Assembly: GCA_016745075.1 (NCBI GenBank)
Contig: JADGDD010000001.1
Span: 1,055,125 to 1,119,124, forward strand
DNA from: Planctomycetota bacterium
GTDB taxonomy: Bacteria; Planctomycetota; UBA11346
Direction of reading: 5' to 3'
Length of the DNA: 64,000 bases
The notes under the pieces are model-generated. The model ran no database searches and was not told where the DNA came from. It saw only the letters and a program-made list of their open reading frames with translations. Of the stretch, positions 51,985 through 61,314 are shown in pieces. The translations under genes were made by a program, and so were the position numbers. Within the stretch, counting starts at the first letter, position 1; each line of letters begins with the position of its first letter.

Positions 51985-53214
51985 CTAGTGTAAATGCCCA
52001 GCGTTCATAGATTCTAATAACTTCGGATCACCCTTAGGGATAAGACCATGCTTCTTCCAGAAACTAGCAACCAAGAGTAAAAATGCACCAGACATACCTA
52101 AACCCATAAATAATTCAGGCAAAGCAAACGGACAACGGTATTCGTTAATAGCAAATGCTGGTTGAATGAGCCAGGACCAATCCGCCCAGTTCGCAAGAAT
52201 AACAATACTACAAATTGGGATCAATGCAGCTGGACGACGACGCATACTTTGGCTCATCAAACCCAAGAATACAAGTGGCCAACGTAAGATAATTGTGATA
52301 ACAGCCTGTAAACCATAACCGTTTTGTGTGCGCATAACGTACCAAAAGGTTTCTTCATCCAAGTTGGCATAGTAGATAAGCATAAATTGGTCAAAAGCAA
52401 TATACGCAACAAAACAAGACCATCCAACCATCCATGTACCAAGGTCATGAACAAGGTGATCACCAATGTGCTGTTTCATTCGAGTTGTACGCATCCAGAG
52501 AACAAAAAGGATTAATACACAGAGGAAAGTTTGCATGGCAGATGCAAATCCGTACACACCCCACATGGTGCTAAACCAGTTTGCATGAAGCGAAAGAACA
52601 CAGTCCCAGATAAAAAAAGTGAACGTTGGCGCAAAGAAAATCAAGAAAGCCATACCCCATTTTTTATGAGAACTTGTAACATTTGTACCAGCATCTTGTT
52701 GTATACTTAAACTGACTAGTTTTTGACGGAAGAGAATCCACCCTACGATAAAAATCAGATTGGTAATCAAGAAACGTGGCAAATTCATGACTGACTCTTT
52801 GCTACCACCATGAACATGAAATAAATTCGCATGAGCAGCGCCATCAGTAATGTTGATCCAATCATATAAATAACTAGAGCCAAATATGCCAATAACCAAG
52901 AAAGTAGGCAAGGTTAGCCAAATACCAATACTTAAGCCTTCCATCAAACGGCGGACAGGAATAAACCAAACACTATTGGTTACTAAGTTCACCGAGATAA
53001 AAAAGGTTGCTGCAATACCGATATAGGTTGGAATCAACATCGCCTGCAATAAAGATGAAAACAAACGTTCAACGCTATCAGCACTTAACAAAGCTGACAC
53101 AATACCAACGACAAAGCCAAGTACGGCAAGAACCATACCGATAAGCTTTAATTTAGGGGCCGCAAATTGGCCTGGGTCTTCTACGCTATCGTAGTGATGT
53201 CCATGGGCGCTCAT
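51985..53214 (-). CDS. actF: Alternative complex III, subunit ActF
   Basis: A 409-residue membrane subunit with about ten helices, related to the NrfD-like ActC but shorter on Fe-S contacts. Recognisable parts are LLQAMLIPTYIGIAATFFISVN, PVRRLMEGLSIGIWLTLP, FHVHGGSKESVMNLPRFLI and the C-terminal CPFALPELFMGLGMSGAFLLLVASFWKKH. ActF stabilises the membrane part of ACIII. It overlaps actE by 4 bases and ends the act genes; the cytochrome c gene follows after about 46 bases. Confidence 0.9.
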   Translation of the reverse strand: MSAHGHHYDSVEDPGQFAAPKLKLIGMVLAVLGFVVGIVSALLSADSVERLFSSLLQAMLIPTYIGIAATFFISVNLVTNSVWFIPVRRLMEGLSIGIWLTLPTFLVIGIFGSSYLYDWINITDGAAHANLFHVHGGSKESVMNLPRFLITNLIFIVGWILFRQKLVSLSIQQDAGTNVTSSHKKWGMAFLIFFAPTFTFFIWDCVLSLHANWFSTMWGVYGFASAMQTFLCVLILFVLWMRTTRMKQHIGDHLVHDLGTWMVGWSCFVAYIAFDQFMLIYYANLDEETFWYVMRTQNGYGLQAVITIILRWPLVFLGLMSQSMRRRPAALIPICSIVILANWADWSWLIQPAFAINEYRCPFALPELFMGLGMSGAFLLLVASFWKKHGLIPKGDPKLLESMNAGHLH

Positions 53215-53900
53215 TTGGAGGTCTCCGGCCAGATTTCACGCTGAGCACTGCTCTTCGCTTCTGGTAATGGTTTGAATGATTTTCCTGCCGCATCAAGCGT
53301 TTGTGCTTCATCAACACGCAAACTTGCTGCATTAAGCGAACGAATGTAATGGATAACAGCCCAACGCTCTTGTGGTAACAATTGCGCTTTATAGTTTGGC
53401 ATGCGTCCCTTACCAGTAGTGATAAAGTGATAAATGCGACCATCTGTATATTCAGCAACAACTGGCGTTGTCAGACTTGGCACACCAAGTAATTTCTCTG
53501 CAACATATCCGTTATCAGCATTGCCATCTTTGCCATGACAGACAGCACAAAATTGCTCAAATTTATCACGGCCAAGGCGCGCATTCGATGGATCAGCTGC
53601 CGCAAGTGGGTTCACCATGCCATCAGCAATCTCTGGATCGTTCAAATCATAGGGCATGAAATCACGAGGGATCGTTCCTGCTGGCGGTGTCATCATGGCT
53701 GGTATTTCCATGGTACTGACAACAATTTCTCCATTTTCATCAAGTGCTTCTTGCTGAACAACATAGCTTTCTTGAGATTTTAATGCGGGAGAAACATACA
53801 TATCTGGCATGTAGTTCAATCCACGCTCTGTTTTGCTCGGGCCGTCAGTACAAGCTACGAGAGCTAGCATACCACAGCATAATCCTAAAAGTTTATGCAC
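53211..53900 (-). CDS. actE: Alternative complex III, subunit ActE (monohaem cytochrome c lipoprotein)
   Basis: About 229 residues. The preferred start is GTG at 53900, preceded by GGGGGGCT, giving a short signal peptide ending in the lipobox LVAC, so the protein is lipid-anchored. One haem site FCAVCHGKDG and a distal Met in GKGRMPNYKAQLLPQERWAVIHYIRSL are visible. The segment GLNYMPDMYVSPALKSQE, found after the lipobox, is typical for ActE. It overlaps actD by 8 bases and actF by 4. Confidence 0.9.
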   Translation of the reverse strand: MHKLLGLCCGMLALVACTDGPSKTERGLNYMPDMYVSPALKSQESYVVQQEALDENGEIVVSTMEIPAMMTPPAGTIPRDFMPYDLNDPEIADGMVNPLAAADPSNARLGRDKFEQFCAVCHGKDGNADNGYVAEKLLGVPSLTTPVVAEYTDGRIYHFITTGKGRMPNYKAQLLPQERWAVIHYIRSLNAASLRVDEAQTLDAAGKSFKPLPEAKSSAQREIWPETSK

Positions 53901-54438
53901 GGGACAGCCCCCCTTCTCCGATAAGTTCAATTTCATCAGCATCCTGCTCTTCTAAAAACGTACGTAATTCTTCTTCACTACCATTGTCCTTCAATGGAAT
54001 AACTAGGCAGTAGGTATCATCAGTTAAACGCTCTTTTAAGACTTTAGTATTAGGGTTTGGCATCAGTTTATTAAACACAAACAGCACCAGCAACATATTA
54101 CTAATAGCACCAGCCAAAACACCCATTTCAAAAGTAATAACAACATACGCTGGCCACGAGTTGAATGGCTTACCTGCAATAATTATCGGCCAATCAACAT
54201 GCATGGTGTAATACTGCATCATAAATCCACAAAATGCACAAAACAATAGCATAAACAATACTGGACGACCAAGTAAGCTACGCTTTAAACCAAGCGCATT
54301 CAACAAAGCATGCATAGGATAAGGCGCATACCCATCATGGTTTTTATTTCCACGGGCGGTTGACGCATGACAGGCTGCGATGAACTTTTCGTCATCAGTA
54401 AAATAGGCAGCCATAAATGGTGACTTCATTCTACTCAT
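53893..54438 (-). CDS. actD: Alternative complex III, subunit ActD (DUF3341)
   Basis: A 181-residue subunit with two membrane helices ([19 protein letters not shown] and [19 protein letters not shown]) in the DUF3341 pattern: an N-terminal soluble part with [32 protein letters not shown], then [18 protein letters not shown] between the helices. The start at 54438 follows AGGAGGC, overlapping the actC stop by 8 bases. ActD is a structural subunit of ACIII with no cofactor. Confidence 0.9.
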   Translation of the reverse strand: MSRMKSPFMAAYFTDDEKFIAACHASTARGNKNHDGYAPYPMHALLNALGLKRSLLGRPVLFMLLFCAFCGFMMQYYTMHVDWPIIIAGKPFNSWPAYVVITFEMGVLAGAISNMLLVLFVFNKLMPNPNTKVLKERLTDDTYCLVIPLKDNGSEEELRTFLEEQDADEIELIGEGGLSRA

Positions 54439-55879
54439 TGTTAGCCTCCTTTGTGTTCTCTTCTGACTCATCGGAAGATGCGGTTAATGCTGCCGCTTCT
54501 TTTGCTTTACGACCAGTTGGGTCAACTAACACACTCTTCACTTCAGCAATCGCAATCGTTGGAGCAAATTTACAGAACAGCAAGAACAACAAGAAGAACC
54601 AGCCAAAGGTACCGATGGTCACCATCCAGTCGAATGACGTTCCGACAAAATAGTCCCATGCTGCTGGTAATTGGTCATGCTCTATGGACAGAACGAAAAT
54701 ATTGAATCGCTCAAACCACATACCTATGTTCACAAAGACCGAGATAATCCACATCGCTATAAGGCTCCGCCGAACTTTCTTAAACCAGAAGAACATTGGC
54801 GCAACACAGTTACACAAAGCCATGGTCCAGAAAACCCATGCCTTATCACCACCTAAACGATACAAGAACTGGTGACGCTCATAGAGAGATTCACTAAACC
54901 ATGCAGCAAAAAATTCCATCGCGTAGGCGTAGCCAACAATCATACTAGTAGCCAGAATGATTTTATTACAAATATCTAAGTGACGAATCGTGATATACTT
55001 TTCTAAGTTCAACAACTTACGCATAGGCACAAACAAGAAGACAACCATACCAAAACCACCAAAAATAGCACCCGCTACAAAGTACGGCGGAAAGATGGTG
55101 GTATGCCAGCCGGGAACTTTTGAGGTCGCAAAGTCAAAACTTACGGTTGAGTGTACAGAGAGTACCAATGGTGTTGCAATCCACGCAAACTGAGCATAAG
55201 CCCGTTCATAATGATTCCAATCACGGCCGCTCCCCTTCCAGCCAAATGCAAGAATACCATAAAAGAACCGTTGCCATGTGGTACGAGCTTTATCACGAAT
55301 GGTTGCGAAGTCAGGAATAAGACCGAGATACCAGAACATAATAGATGTGGTGGCATATGTCGAAATAGCAAAAACGTCCCACATCAATGGTGAACGGAAT
55401 TGTGGCCATAGCTCACGGCTATTCGGATATGGAAATAACCAGAAATCGACCCATGGACGACCAGTATGTAATAACGGAAATAAACCCGCACAGGCTACCG
55501 CAAAAATCGTCATCGCTTCTGCGCCACGGTTAATGGACGTGCGCCAGTTTTGTCGAAAGAGGAATAAAATCGCACTGATCAAGGTACCGGCGTGGCCAAT
55601 ACCAATCCAAAATACAAAGTTGGTAATGTAGGTACCCCAATAAACAGGGGAGTTAATACCAAGGATACCAATACCTTCACTCATCTGAACAGTAACAGTG
55701 CTGACAAATAACATGGTAAACAAAATAAGTGACCCAGCCACAGCCAAAACCCAGTATGGGTTAATTTGTGACAAGATTGGACGGATAATATCAACCGTCA
55801 CTTCTTTGCTGGTAACGCTTTCATGAATTAAAGACGTTGGGTTTTCATACTCTTGGAGAGTTGGTCGTGGCTGATTCAT
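54431..55879 (-). CDS. actC: Alternative complex III, subunit ActC (NrfD/PsrC-like)
   Basis: A 482-residue polytopic protein with about ten helices, the presumed quinol-oxidising membrane subunit. Typical parts are [77 protein letters not shown] and [18 protein letters not shown], each shortened or split here from longer conserved blocks of the family. It overlaps actB by ATGA. A Ser/Glu/Lys-rich C-terminal tail (last 25 residues) is cytosolic. Confidence 0.93.
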   Translation of the reverse strand: MNQPRPTLQEYENPTSLIHESVTSKEVTVDIIRPILSQINPYWVLAVAGSLILFTMLFVSTVTVQMSEGIGILGINSPVYWGTYITNFVFWIGIGHAGTLISAILFLFRQNWRTSINRGAEAMTIFAVACAGLFPLLHTGRPWVDFWLFPYPNSRELWPQFRSPLMWDVFAISTYATTSIMFWYLGLIPDFATIRDKARTTWQRFFYGILAFGWKGSGRDWNHYERAYAQFAWIATPLVLSVHSTVSFDFATSKVPGWHTTIFPPYFVAGAIFGGFGMVVFLFVPMRKLLNLEKYITIRHLDICNKIILATSMIVGYAYAMEFFAAWFSESLYERHQFLYRLGGDKAWVFWTMALCNCVAPMFFWFKKVRRSLIAMWIISVFVNIGMWFERFNIFVLSIEHDQLPAAWDYFVGTSFDWMVTIGTFGWFFLLFLLFCKFAPTIAIAEVKSVLVDPTGRKAKEAAALTASSDESEENTKEANNE

Positions 55880-58800
55880 GCGTGGCCCTCCCCTGCATGT
55901 GCATGTGTGTCATGGCCGCCATGTCCTACACCATGTGCGTTTGGTTGCTCATCAGCGAGTACCGGACGATTACGAACCTTACGAAGATAGGTGATAGATG
56001 GACGCGTGTTCAATTCAAAATCAAGCACACGGTAACCACGGTCATCATCAATCACTTTGCTGACGGTTGAACTTGGGTCGTTAATATCACCAAAAGTGAT
56101 AGCTGCCGTTGGGCAGGTTTGTGAACAAGCCGTTTGTTGTTTGCTGTCTTCAAGTTTACGGTTGGTACGTTTTTCTTCGTAACGGAAGTCACGCGTACGA
56201 CCAATACAAAAATTACATTTTTCCATAACACCTTTTGAGCGAACAACCACGGTTGGGTTAAGCATCATCTCAAGCGGTGCTTCTGACATTTCGTGTTCAG
56301 CAGATGTAGCCAAATCGGTACGTAAGTTTTTGACAACACGGCCCAGTGGATCAGCAGAACCTTGTGGTCCAAAGCGGTACTTGCTGTACTCATAATAATT
56401 AAAGCGACGCACTTTGTACGGACAGTTATTCGCGCAGTAACGAGTACCGATACAACGGTTATAAACCTGAACGTTCACACCTTCATCATTTTGCATGGTG
56501 GCCATTGCTGGGCACACCTCTTCACATGGTGCGTGACCACATTGCTGGCACAACATTGGTTGATGGAAAACTTCCACAAATGAATCTTGCGCACCAGCGT
56601 AATAGCGCTTGGAATCACCAGCAACAATTGCACTTTCATGCTCAACGTGTTGTTCAGTATGATCTGCTTCGGTAATTGGAGTGGAATAATAACGGTCAAT
56701 ACGCATCCAGTGCATTTCACGGCCAAGGCGAACTTCATCACGACCAACCACAGGGACATTATTTTCGATAGAACATGCTACGATACAGGCATTACAACCA
56801 GTACAGGAATTGAGGTCGATACTCATTCCCCAGCGGCGGCCAGTATTCACATGAGTTTGATCCCACATGCTCAAGTTATTACTATCAACACTACCATTCA
56901 CAGATGAATCGGTTGTACCTTTGCCATCTACCCACAGCGCATGATGATGACCACGGTTATGATAAGATGGATCTTCTTTATGTGCGTCTAAAGCATCATC
57001 AAGAGCAATGCTGCGACCATCCATGTAGTTATGGCCTTGAGCACAGGCGAGCTCATAGCTGAGATCAGCTTTGCTGACGGTAACAGGCAGACCCCAACGA
57101 GCACCATCTGTTGTTAATTGAAATGCATTCACTTGGTGGTTACGGCTCAGGGAACCACCTTCAGGAACCACACCACCCATGTCAGCAACGGCACCAGCTT
57201 CTGTGCGACCCCAGCCAGTAAATAATTCATAAACACCGGCTTGTTGGCCTGGCTGAACCATTGCTGGAACCAAGAATGATTGACCTGCAATCTGAACTTC
57301 TACAACTGAGTCTTTGCCTAATTTTAACGTTTGTGCGTCTGCCATAGAAACAGAAATATAATTATCCCACGTGATACGTGAAATTGGGTCTGGAATTTCT
57401 TGGGTAAATGGGTTATTGGCTTGGCTACCATCACCTAAAATACGAGAAGCACTAATGACTAAACTTGGGCCGCTGACTACCGCAGCAATAGGAATGGCGC
57501 TTGCCTTAAATGCGACAACTGGCTGCGGTGCTTGGACAGAACCAGCAACACCACGAGCAATGGCACCTTTCCAGAAAGCAGTCGTTTTGCCAGCTGCTTT
57601 TAATTGGCTATGCATCTGTGTGGTCCAGATCGTTTTGACATAAGCAGCCCAACTTTGCACACCAGCAAGGCCTGCATGCCACAATGCCTTACGGCTGACT
57701 TTACTTCGTTCTACAACAGCTTTTTTCTGTACTTTTTGACCCAAGCTTGCCGCTGGCTGACCTGCTGCAACGGCAAAGGCCATCAAGCTTTCTTCCAAGG
57801 CTCTAGTATCCCACAAAGGAGTAATCATTGGCTGTTGAAGATAATAGGCACCCGCACGCACTTCAGCATCACCCCAGCTTTCGAGGTCATGCGATGTTGG
57901 CGCAAAATAGTGTGTTTGCGCAAGAGAAGCTGCCAGTGACGCCGTTTCATTAACACGATCACCAACATAAATAACAGTGCTCGCTTGTTTGATAGCAGCC
58001 TGCAAACCGGCTTGATCTGGGTAATCATAACCAGGATTACAACCAGCAATGATCAAGGTATCTGGCTTCGATGCGAGCAAGGCTTTTGTTTGAGCAAATG
58101 AAGTATCCACTTCGTTAATTGCTTCAGCGTAAACCGTCACGCCTTCGTTACCAAGTATGCTGTTAATGTAATTTGCAGCAACGTGCAACGGTAAACTTTC
58201 TGGACCGCTTTGGCTGACACCACCAACATACAACAAGCTATTCTTACCTGCTTTTTTCGCGGCCAGTAAGGCATCAGCGATAGCAGCAAGCAGGCCATCG
58301 GCTGAACCGTAACCAAGCTGTTCAAGCATACGGATATTATCTGCATCAAATGAGCCAGCATCAAATGTTGGCACACCAGCAGGCAAGCTGACTCCAAGAC
58401 CTTGAGCAACTTTGGCAGCCAATGCCCATGTTAATGACGCAAGTTTATCCATAGCAATACGAGCGCGAACATCTGCGCAACTACCGCCTTGACTCATGGT
58501 TGGCTCAAAGGCAAAGAACTGGCCCATGCTGGTATGCTCGCCCGTACCAACAATTTTGCGCATATCACCAAAACCAACAGATTCAGCAAGACCAGCTTGA
58601 CCGCCTCCAAGAATATCTGAACCAAGTGTGACCAGCACACTGGCTTCACTCAAATCATAGCGTGGAGTTGCGGCAACACCAAAGCTCACTTCACGAGCTT
58701 GGCGGGCAACATCCGCAGCAAATGGGTGCCATGCAGCATGTGTAAACGGCTTACCAAAACTCGTCGCCACATCTTTGAGTAAAGCCATACGGCTTGGACC

Positions 58801-59487
58801 GTTCCATGGGCCGGTCAATAATGCCGTACTGCCAATGTTAATTGCTTCACCAACAAGGCCGTCTAATTCAGCCCATGAGCTGGCTTCACTATTTTTACGT
58901 GGGCCGTCTTGATAACTGCGAGTTCCTTCTGCAACACCTGTGCCACGTGTAAAACTAACACGATCTGGATCATAAAGATCAACAAGAGCCGCTTGACCAC
59001 GAGCATCCAAACGACCACGAGTTGTTGAGCAATCGGGATTTCCTTCCAGCTTGATTGGGCGACCATCATACAACTTGGCAACAACAGCTTGCACATGTTG
59101 TCCAGTACGAACAAAGGTACTGTAGTGGCGTGCTTCACCAATGGTACTGCCTTCTGGCTGTTGAACGTATGGAACCAGTGTTTCTGGTGAACTATGCCAG
59201 CAACCTGCTAAACCAAAAACAGCAGCAGCACCAGTTAAGCGCATAAAACCACGACGACTCACTGATGGCAACAAAGCACGTAAATCATTAATCTGGTCAT
59301 CACTACGCTCAAGCCCTTGGCCTGCATGTTGCGCAACATTGCCATCTTCATCAATGCCACACTCGGTGCGGATTGCAGAGATTTGCACCTGTACCTCAGC
59401 ATCAAACTCATCATACGTACCATCGGCTTCAGTAGCACTGGGCGTGCTATAAAAATCGTCAAGACTTGTCCATAATTTTTTATTCAT
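55876..59487 (-). CDS. actB: Alternative complex III, subunit ActB (molybdopterin-like and Fe-S fusion)
   Basis: About 1203 residues. A twin-arginine type motif [10 protein letters not shown] (from residue 77) precedes a hydrophobic stretch, consistent with Tat export. The long first part is a catalytically dead molybdopterin oxidoreductase-like domain. The last third is an NrfC-like ferredoxin domain with Cys sets [42 protein letters not shown] and CNFC...CSQTCP, enough for the 4Fe-4S and 3Fe-4S clusters of ACIII. The C terminus ends in a His-rich tail (seven His in the last 20 residues). It overlaps actC by 4 bases. A strong hairpin lies between it and actA. Confidence 0.93.
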   Translation of the reverse strand: MNKKLWTSLDDFYSTPSATEADGTYDEFDAEVQVQISAIRTECGIDEDGNVAQHAGQGLERSDDQINDLRALLPSVSRRGFMRLTGAAAVFGLAGCWHSSPETLVPYVQQPEGSTIGEARHYSTFVRTGQHVQAVVAKLYDGRPIKLEGNPDCSTTRGRLDARGQAALVDLYDPDRVSFTRGTGVAEGTRSYQDGPRKNSEASSWAELDGLVGEAINIGSTALLTGPWNGPSRMALLKDVATSFGKPFTHAAWHPFAADVARQAREVSFGVAATPRYDLSEASVLVTLGSDILGGGQAGLAESVGFGDMRKIVGTGEHTSMGQFFAFEPTMSQGGSCADVRARIAMDKLASLTWALAAKVAQGLGVSLPAGVPTFDAGSFDADNIRMLEQLGYGSADGLLAAIADALLAAKKAGKNSLLYVGGVSQSGPESLPLHVAANYINSILGNEGVTVYAEAINEVDTSFAQTKALLASKPDTLIIAGCNPGYDYPDQAGLQAAIKQASTVIYVGDRVNETASLAASLAQTHYFAPTSHDLESWGDAEVRAGAYYLQQPMITPLWDTRALEESLMAFAVAAGQPAASLGQKVQKKAVVERSKVSRKALWHAGLAGVQSWAAYVKTIWTTQMHSQLKAAGKTTAFWKGAIARGVAGSVQAPQPVVAFKASAIPIAAVVSGPSLVISASRILGDGSQANNPFTQEIPDPISRITWDNYISVSMADAQTLKLGKDSVVEVQIAGQSFLVPAMVQPGQQAGVYELFTGWGRTEAGAVADMGGVVPEGGSLSRNHQVNAFQLTTDGARWGLPVTVSKADLSYELACAQGHNYMDGRSIALDDALDAHKEDPSYHNRGHHHALWVDGKGTTDSSVNGSVDSNNLSMWDQTHVNTGRRWGMSIDLNSCTGCNACIVACSIENNVPVVGRDEVRLGREMHWMRIDRYYSTPITEADHTEQHVEHESAIVAGDSKRYYAGAQDSFVEVFHQPMLCQQCGHAPCEEVCPAMATMQNDEGVNVQVYNRCIGTRYCANNCPYKVRRFNYYEYSKYRFGPQGSADPLGRVVKNLRTDLATSAEHEMSEAPLEMMLNPTVVVRSKGVMEKCNFCIGRTRDFRYEEKRTNRKLEDSKQQTACSQTCPTAAITFGDINDPSSTVSKVIDDDRGYRVLDFELNTRPSITYLRKVRNRPVLADEQPNAHGVGHGGHDTHAHAGEGHA

Positions 59488-59533
59488 GCTATTCCGTCTC
59501 ACTATTGATAATGCTATATCTAGCGTGCAGCAA

Positions 59534-59557
59534 CCCTGCTTCTTTTAAGAAGCAGGG
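59534..59557. other. Hairpin between actA and actB
   Basis: Perfect 11-base stem CCCTGCTTCTT / AAGAAGCAGGG with almost no loop (TT; realistically the inner pairs open). It lies in the 88-base actA-actB spacer. The sequence after it on the transcribed strand is GTTGCTGC, not T-rich. It is more likely an mRNA stability or attenuation element than a full terminator. Confidence 0.6.
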
Positions 59558-59575
59558 CGGCGCGTATTCTTCATC

Positions 59576-60793
59576 TTACTGGTGACAGGTACTACAATGC
59601 GTTGGAGCATTTTGATGTAAGCCCTCTGCTTGACCATAAAATGCCTGATGTGACTCAGGAAGGTCAGCAACGCGCCAACGAGGCATATCTGGGTATTTAG
59701 CTAACAATGCCTTTAATTGATCACGCTGGGCATCAGTCCAGTATGAACTCCAACCAGGAGCAACACCAGATTCATTCAACTTGCTTTCATCAAAACGGCC
59801 ACGTAAACGTTGCTTGTCTTCATGGTTATCCGCATGGTCATCATCGTGACCACCTGCATGAGCTGCGTGATCGTGACCTTCATGTCCGTGGTCTTCATGA
59901 CCATGACCGTCGTGATCTTCATCACCACCAGTAATTGCAGCGGTCTCACGCTCGTTAAATTCAACAACATTGTCTGGGCGTATACGTGCACGAATAACGT
60001 CATAATTGGCGGTACCAACAGCAAAACTCTCTGCATCTTCTGGATCATATTCATCATGCAAACCACTACGGCCACTATTATAGCTGACATATTGGTTATC
60101 ACGATGACAACGAATACACCAACCCATAGTGAGATCTTCTTGTTGGTACACAACATCCATCTCTTCTACAGGGCCATGACACTCTTGGCAGGCAACACCA
60201 GCCTTAACATGCCACTCATGGCGGAAATACACGTGGTCTGGTAGCAAGTGTACACGATTCCAATGCACCTGACCGCCGGATTTAAGGACAGCAGCTTCTG
60301 GGTCGTCTGCGCTGGTATCATGATAATCTGCACCAGCCCCCTGCTTATACGAACCATCTGAATTGAGCGTTAATTCTAAGAGTGTTTTGACACCTTCTTT
60401 GTCTTGACCGACACCACCTTGAGCAGGATCATGACACCCCATACACACAGACAAGGGCGGAACACCAGCGTGTTTTCCGCGCTCTGCGTTAAAGTGGCAA
60501 TAGGTACACGGCATTTTATAGGTGCCAGCATGCAACTTATGCGAGTACGGAATTGGCTGGCTGACCACATAGCCTTGATCAGTAAACGCACTAAAACGCC
60601 ACCAATACAAGAAAGCTCCAACACAAATAACAGCAATGAGGATAAGATACCAGAAGCGAGCGAAAGGATTGCACGGGCACGAAGAGCCGCCACCACTTTC
60701 ACCTCCACAACAGGCTTTTTTCTCATTATTTTCAGTTTGATTTTCTACTTTTTCACTGTTATTTTCACAGTTTTCGGTGTGCTCGTCTGTCAC
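59576..60793 (-). CDS. actA: Alternative complex III, subunit ActA (pentahaem cytochrome c)
   Basis: About 405 residues. The preferred GTG start (60793) follows GGGAG. A polar, Cys-rich cytosolic segment (KKACCGGESGGG, SCPCNP) precedes one TM helix (WYLILIAVICVGAFLYWW) and a periplasmic part with five haem c sites: CTYCH, CMGCH, CQECH, CIRCH and a terminal CSTCH only one residue from the end. Between haems 4 and 5 is an insert with 11 His in 37 residues (HGHEDHGHEGHDH and continuation). ActA passes electrons from the Fe-S centres to ActE or soluble carriers. It is the first act gene. Confidence 0.92.
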   Translation of the reverse strand: MTDEHTENCENNSEKVENQTENNEKKACCGGESGGGSSCPCNPFARFWYLILIAVICVGAFLYWWRFSAFTDQGYVVSQPIPYSHKLHAGTYKMPCTYCHFNAERGKHAGVPPLSVCMGCHDPAQGGVGQDKEGVKTLLELTLNSDGSYKQGAGADYHDTSADDPEAAVLKSGGQVHWNRVHLLPDHVYFRHEWHVKAGVACQECHGPVEEMDVVYQQEDLTMGWCIRCHRDNQYVSYNSGRSGLHDEYDPEDAESFAVGTANYDVIRARIRPDNVVEFNERETAAITGGDEDHDGHGHEDHGHEGHDHAAHAGGHDDDHADNHEDKQRLRGRFDESKLNESGVAPGWSSYWTDAQRDQLKALLAKYPDMPRWRVADLPESHQAFYGQAEGLHQNAPTHCSTCHQ

Positions 60794-61314
60794 TGAACAG
60801 CTCCCTGAATGACTCAGCCCCACGGGCTTAATGTGATGAAGGGCGGCAGAATAGTAACACACAAAAAGAATGCAACCACCCTATCCTATGCGCACAACAC
60901 ATTGATTGACATGCATTTTGATGATAAGAGACCAGATGTTTCAAACGAACCACCCTCTATTCTTGTTTGAAAAAACGCTCCTTAGATTTCACCAATTTTC
61001 ACAAACTTACCCTCCACTGGAAGCAGAACGGTAAACCTTCTTCATTCTCTAAAAAAGAACAGATACACTATTTTCTAATACTGACCTCTCACCTTGGACT
61101 ATCTCAAGAAACTATTAAACTTCTCAATTTTGTTTTTTATGCCTCTATTCGAGGCTCCGATACAAAATAACAGGCAAATAAAGTCATCGTGACAATAGAT
61201 TATTGCCTTTTTGTTACTATTGAACCGCATTTTCTGGGTTATCCTATTGACTCAACCAGCCCATTACTACCTTACACCACATTTTGTTTAGCCTTAAAAC
61301 ATAAAGGGGCCGCA
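60794..61314. other. Divergent intergenic region between actA and the GPH transporter
   Basis: About 520 bases. It must hold the promoter for the leftward act operon and one for the rightward transporter, but no convincing -35/-10 pair could be fixed. A 67-codon + strand frame (60967-61170; e.g. KKRSLDFTNFHKLTLHW and LILTSHLGLSQETIKLLNF) lacks an ATG and a clear ribosome binding site. It ends just before a terminator-like hairpin, so a small gene or fragment there cannot be excluded. Confidence 0.4.
61172..61213 (+). terminator. Possible rho-independent terminator
   Basis: Stem AGGCAA-TAA / TTA-TTGCCT, nine pairs with one bulged A, an 18-base loop, and TTTTGTT after the stem on the + strand. 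It follows the stop of the doubtful 67-codon frame directly. The loop itself contains GTCATCGTGAC, which can pair internally. Confidence 0.4.

Noticed and set aside
60967..61170. 67-codon + strand frame upstream of the GPH transporter
   Set aside because: It has no ATG, only a TTG start, and no clear ribosome binding site. The following hairpin keeps it possible, but it is not called as a gene.
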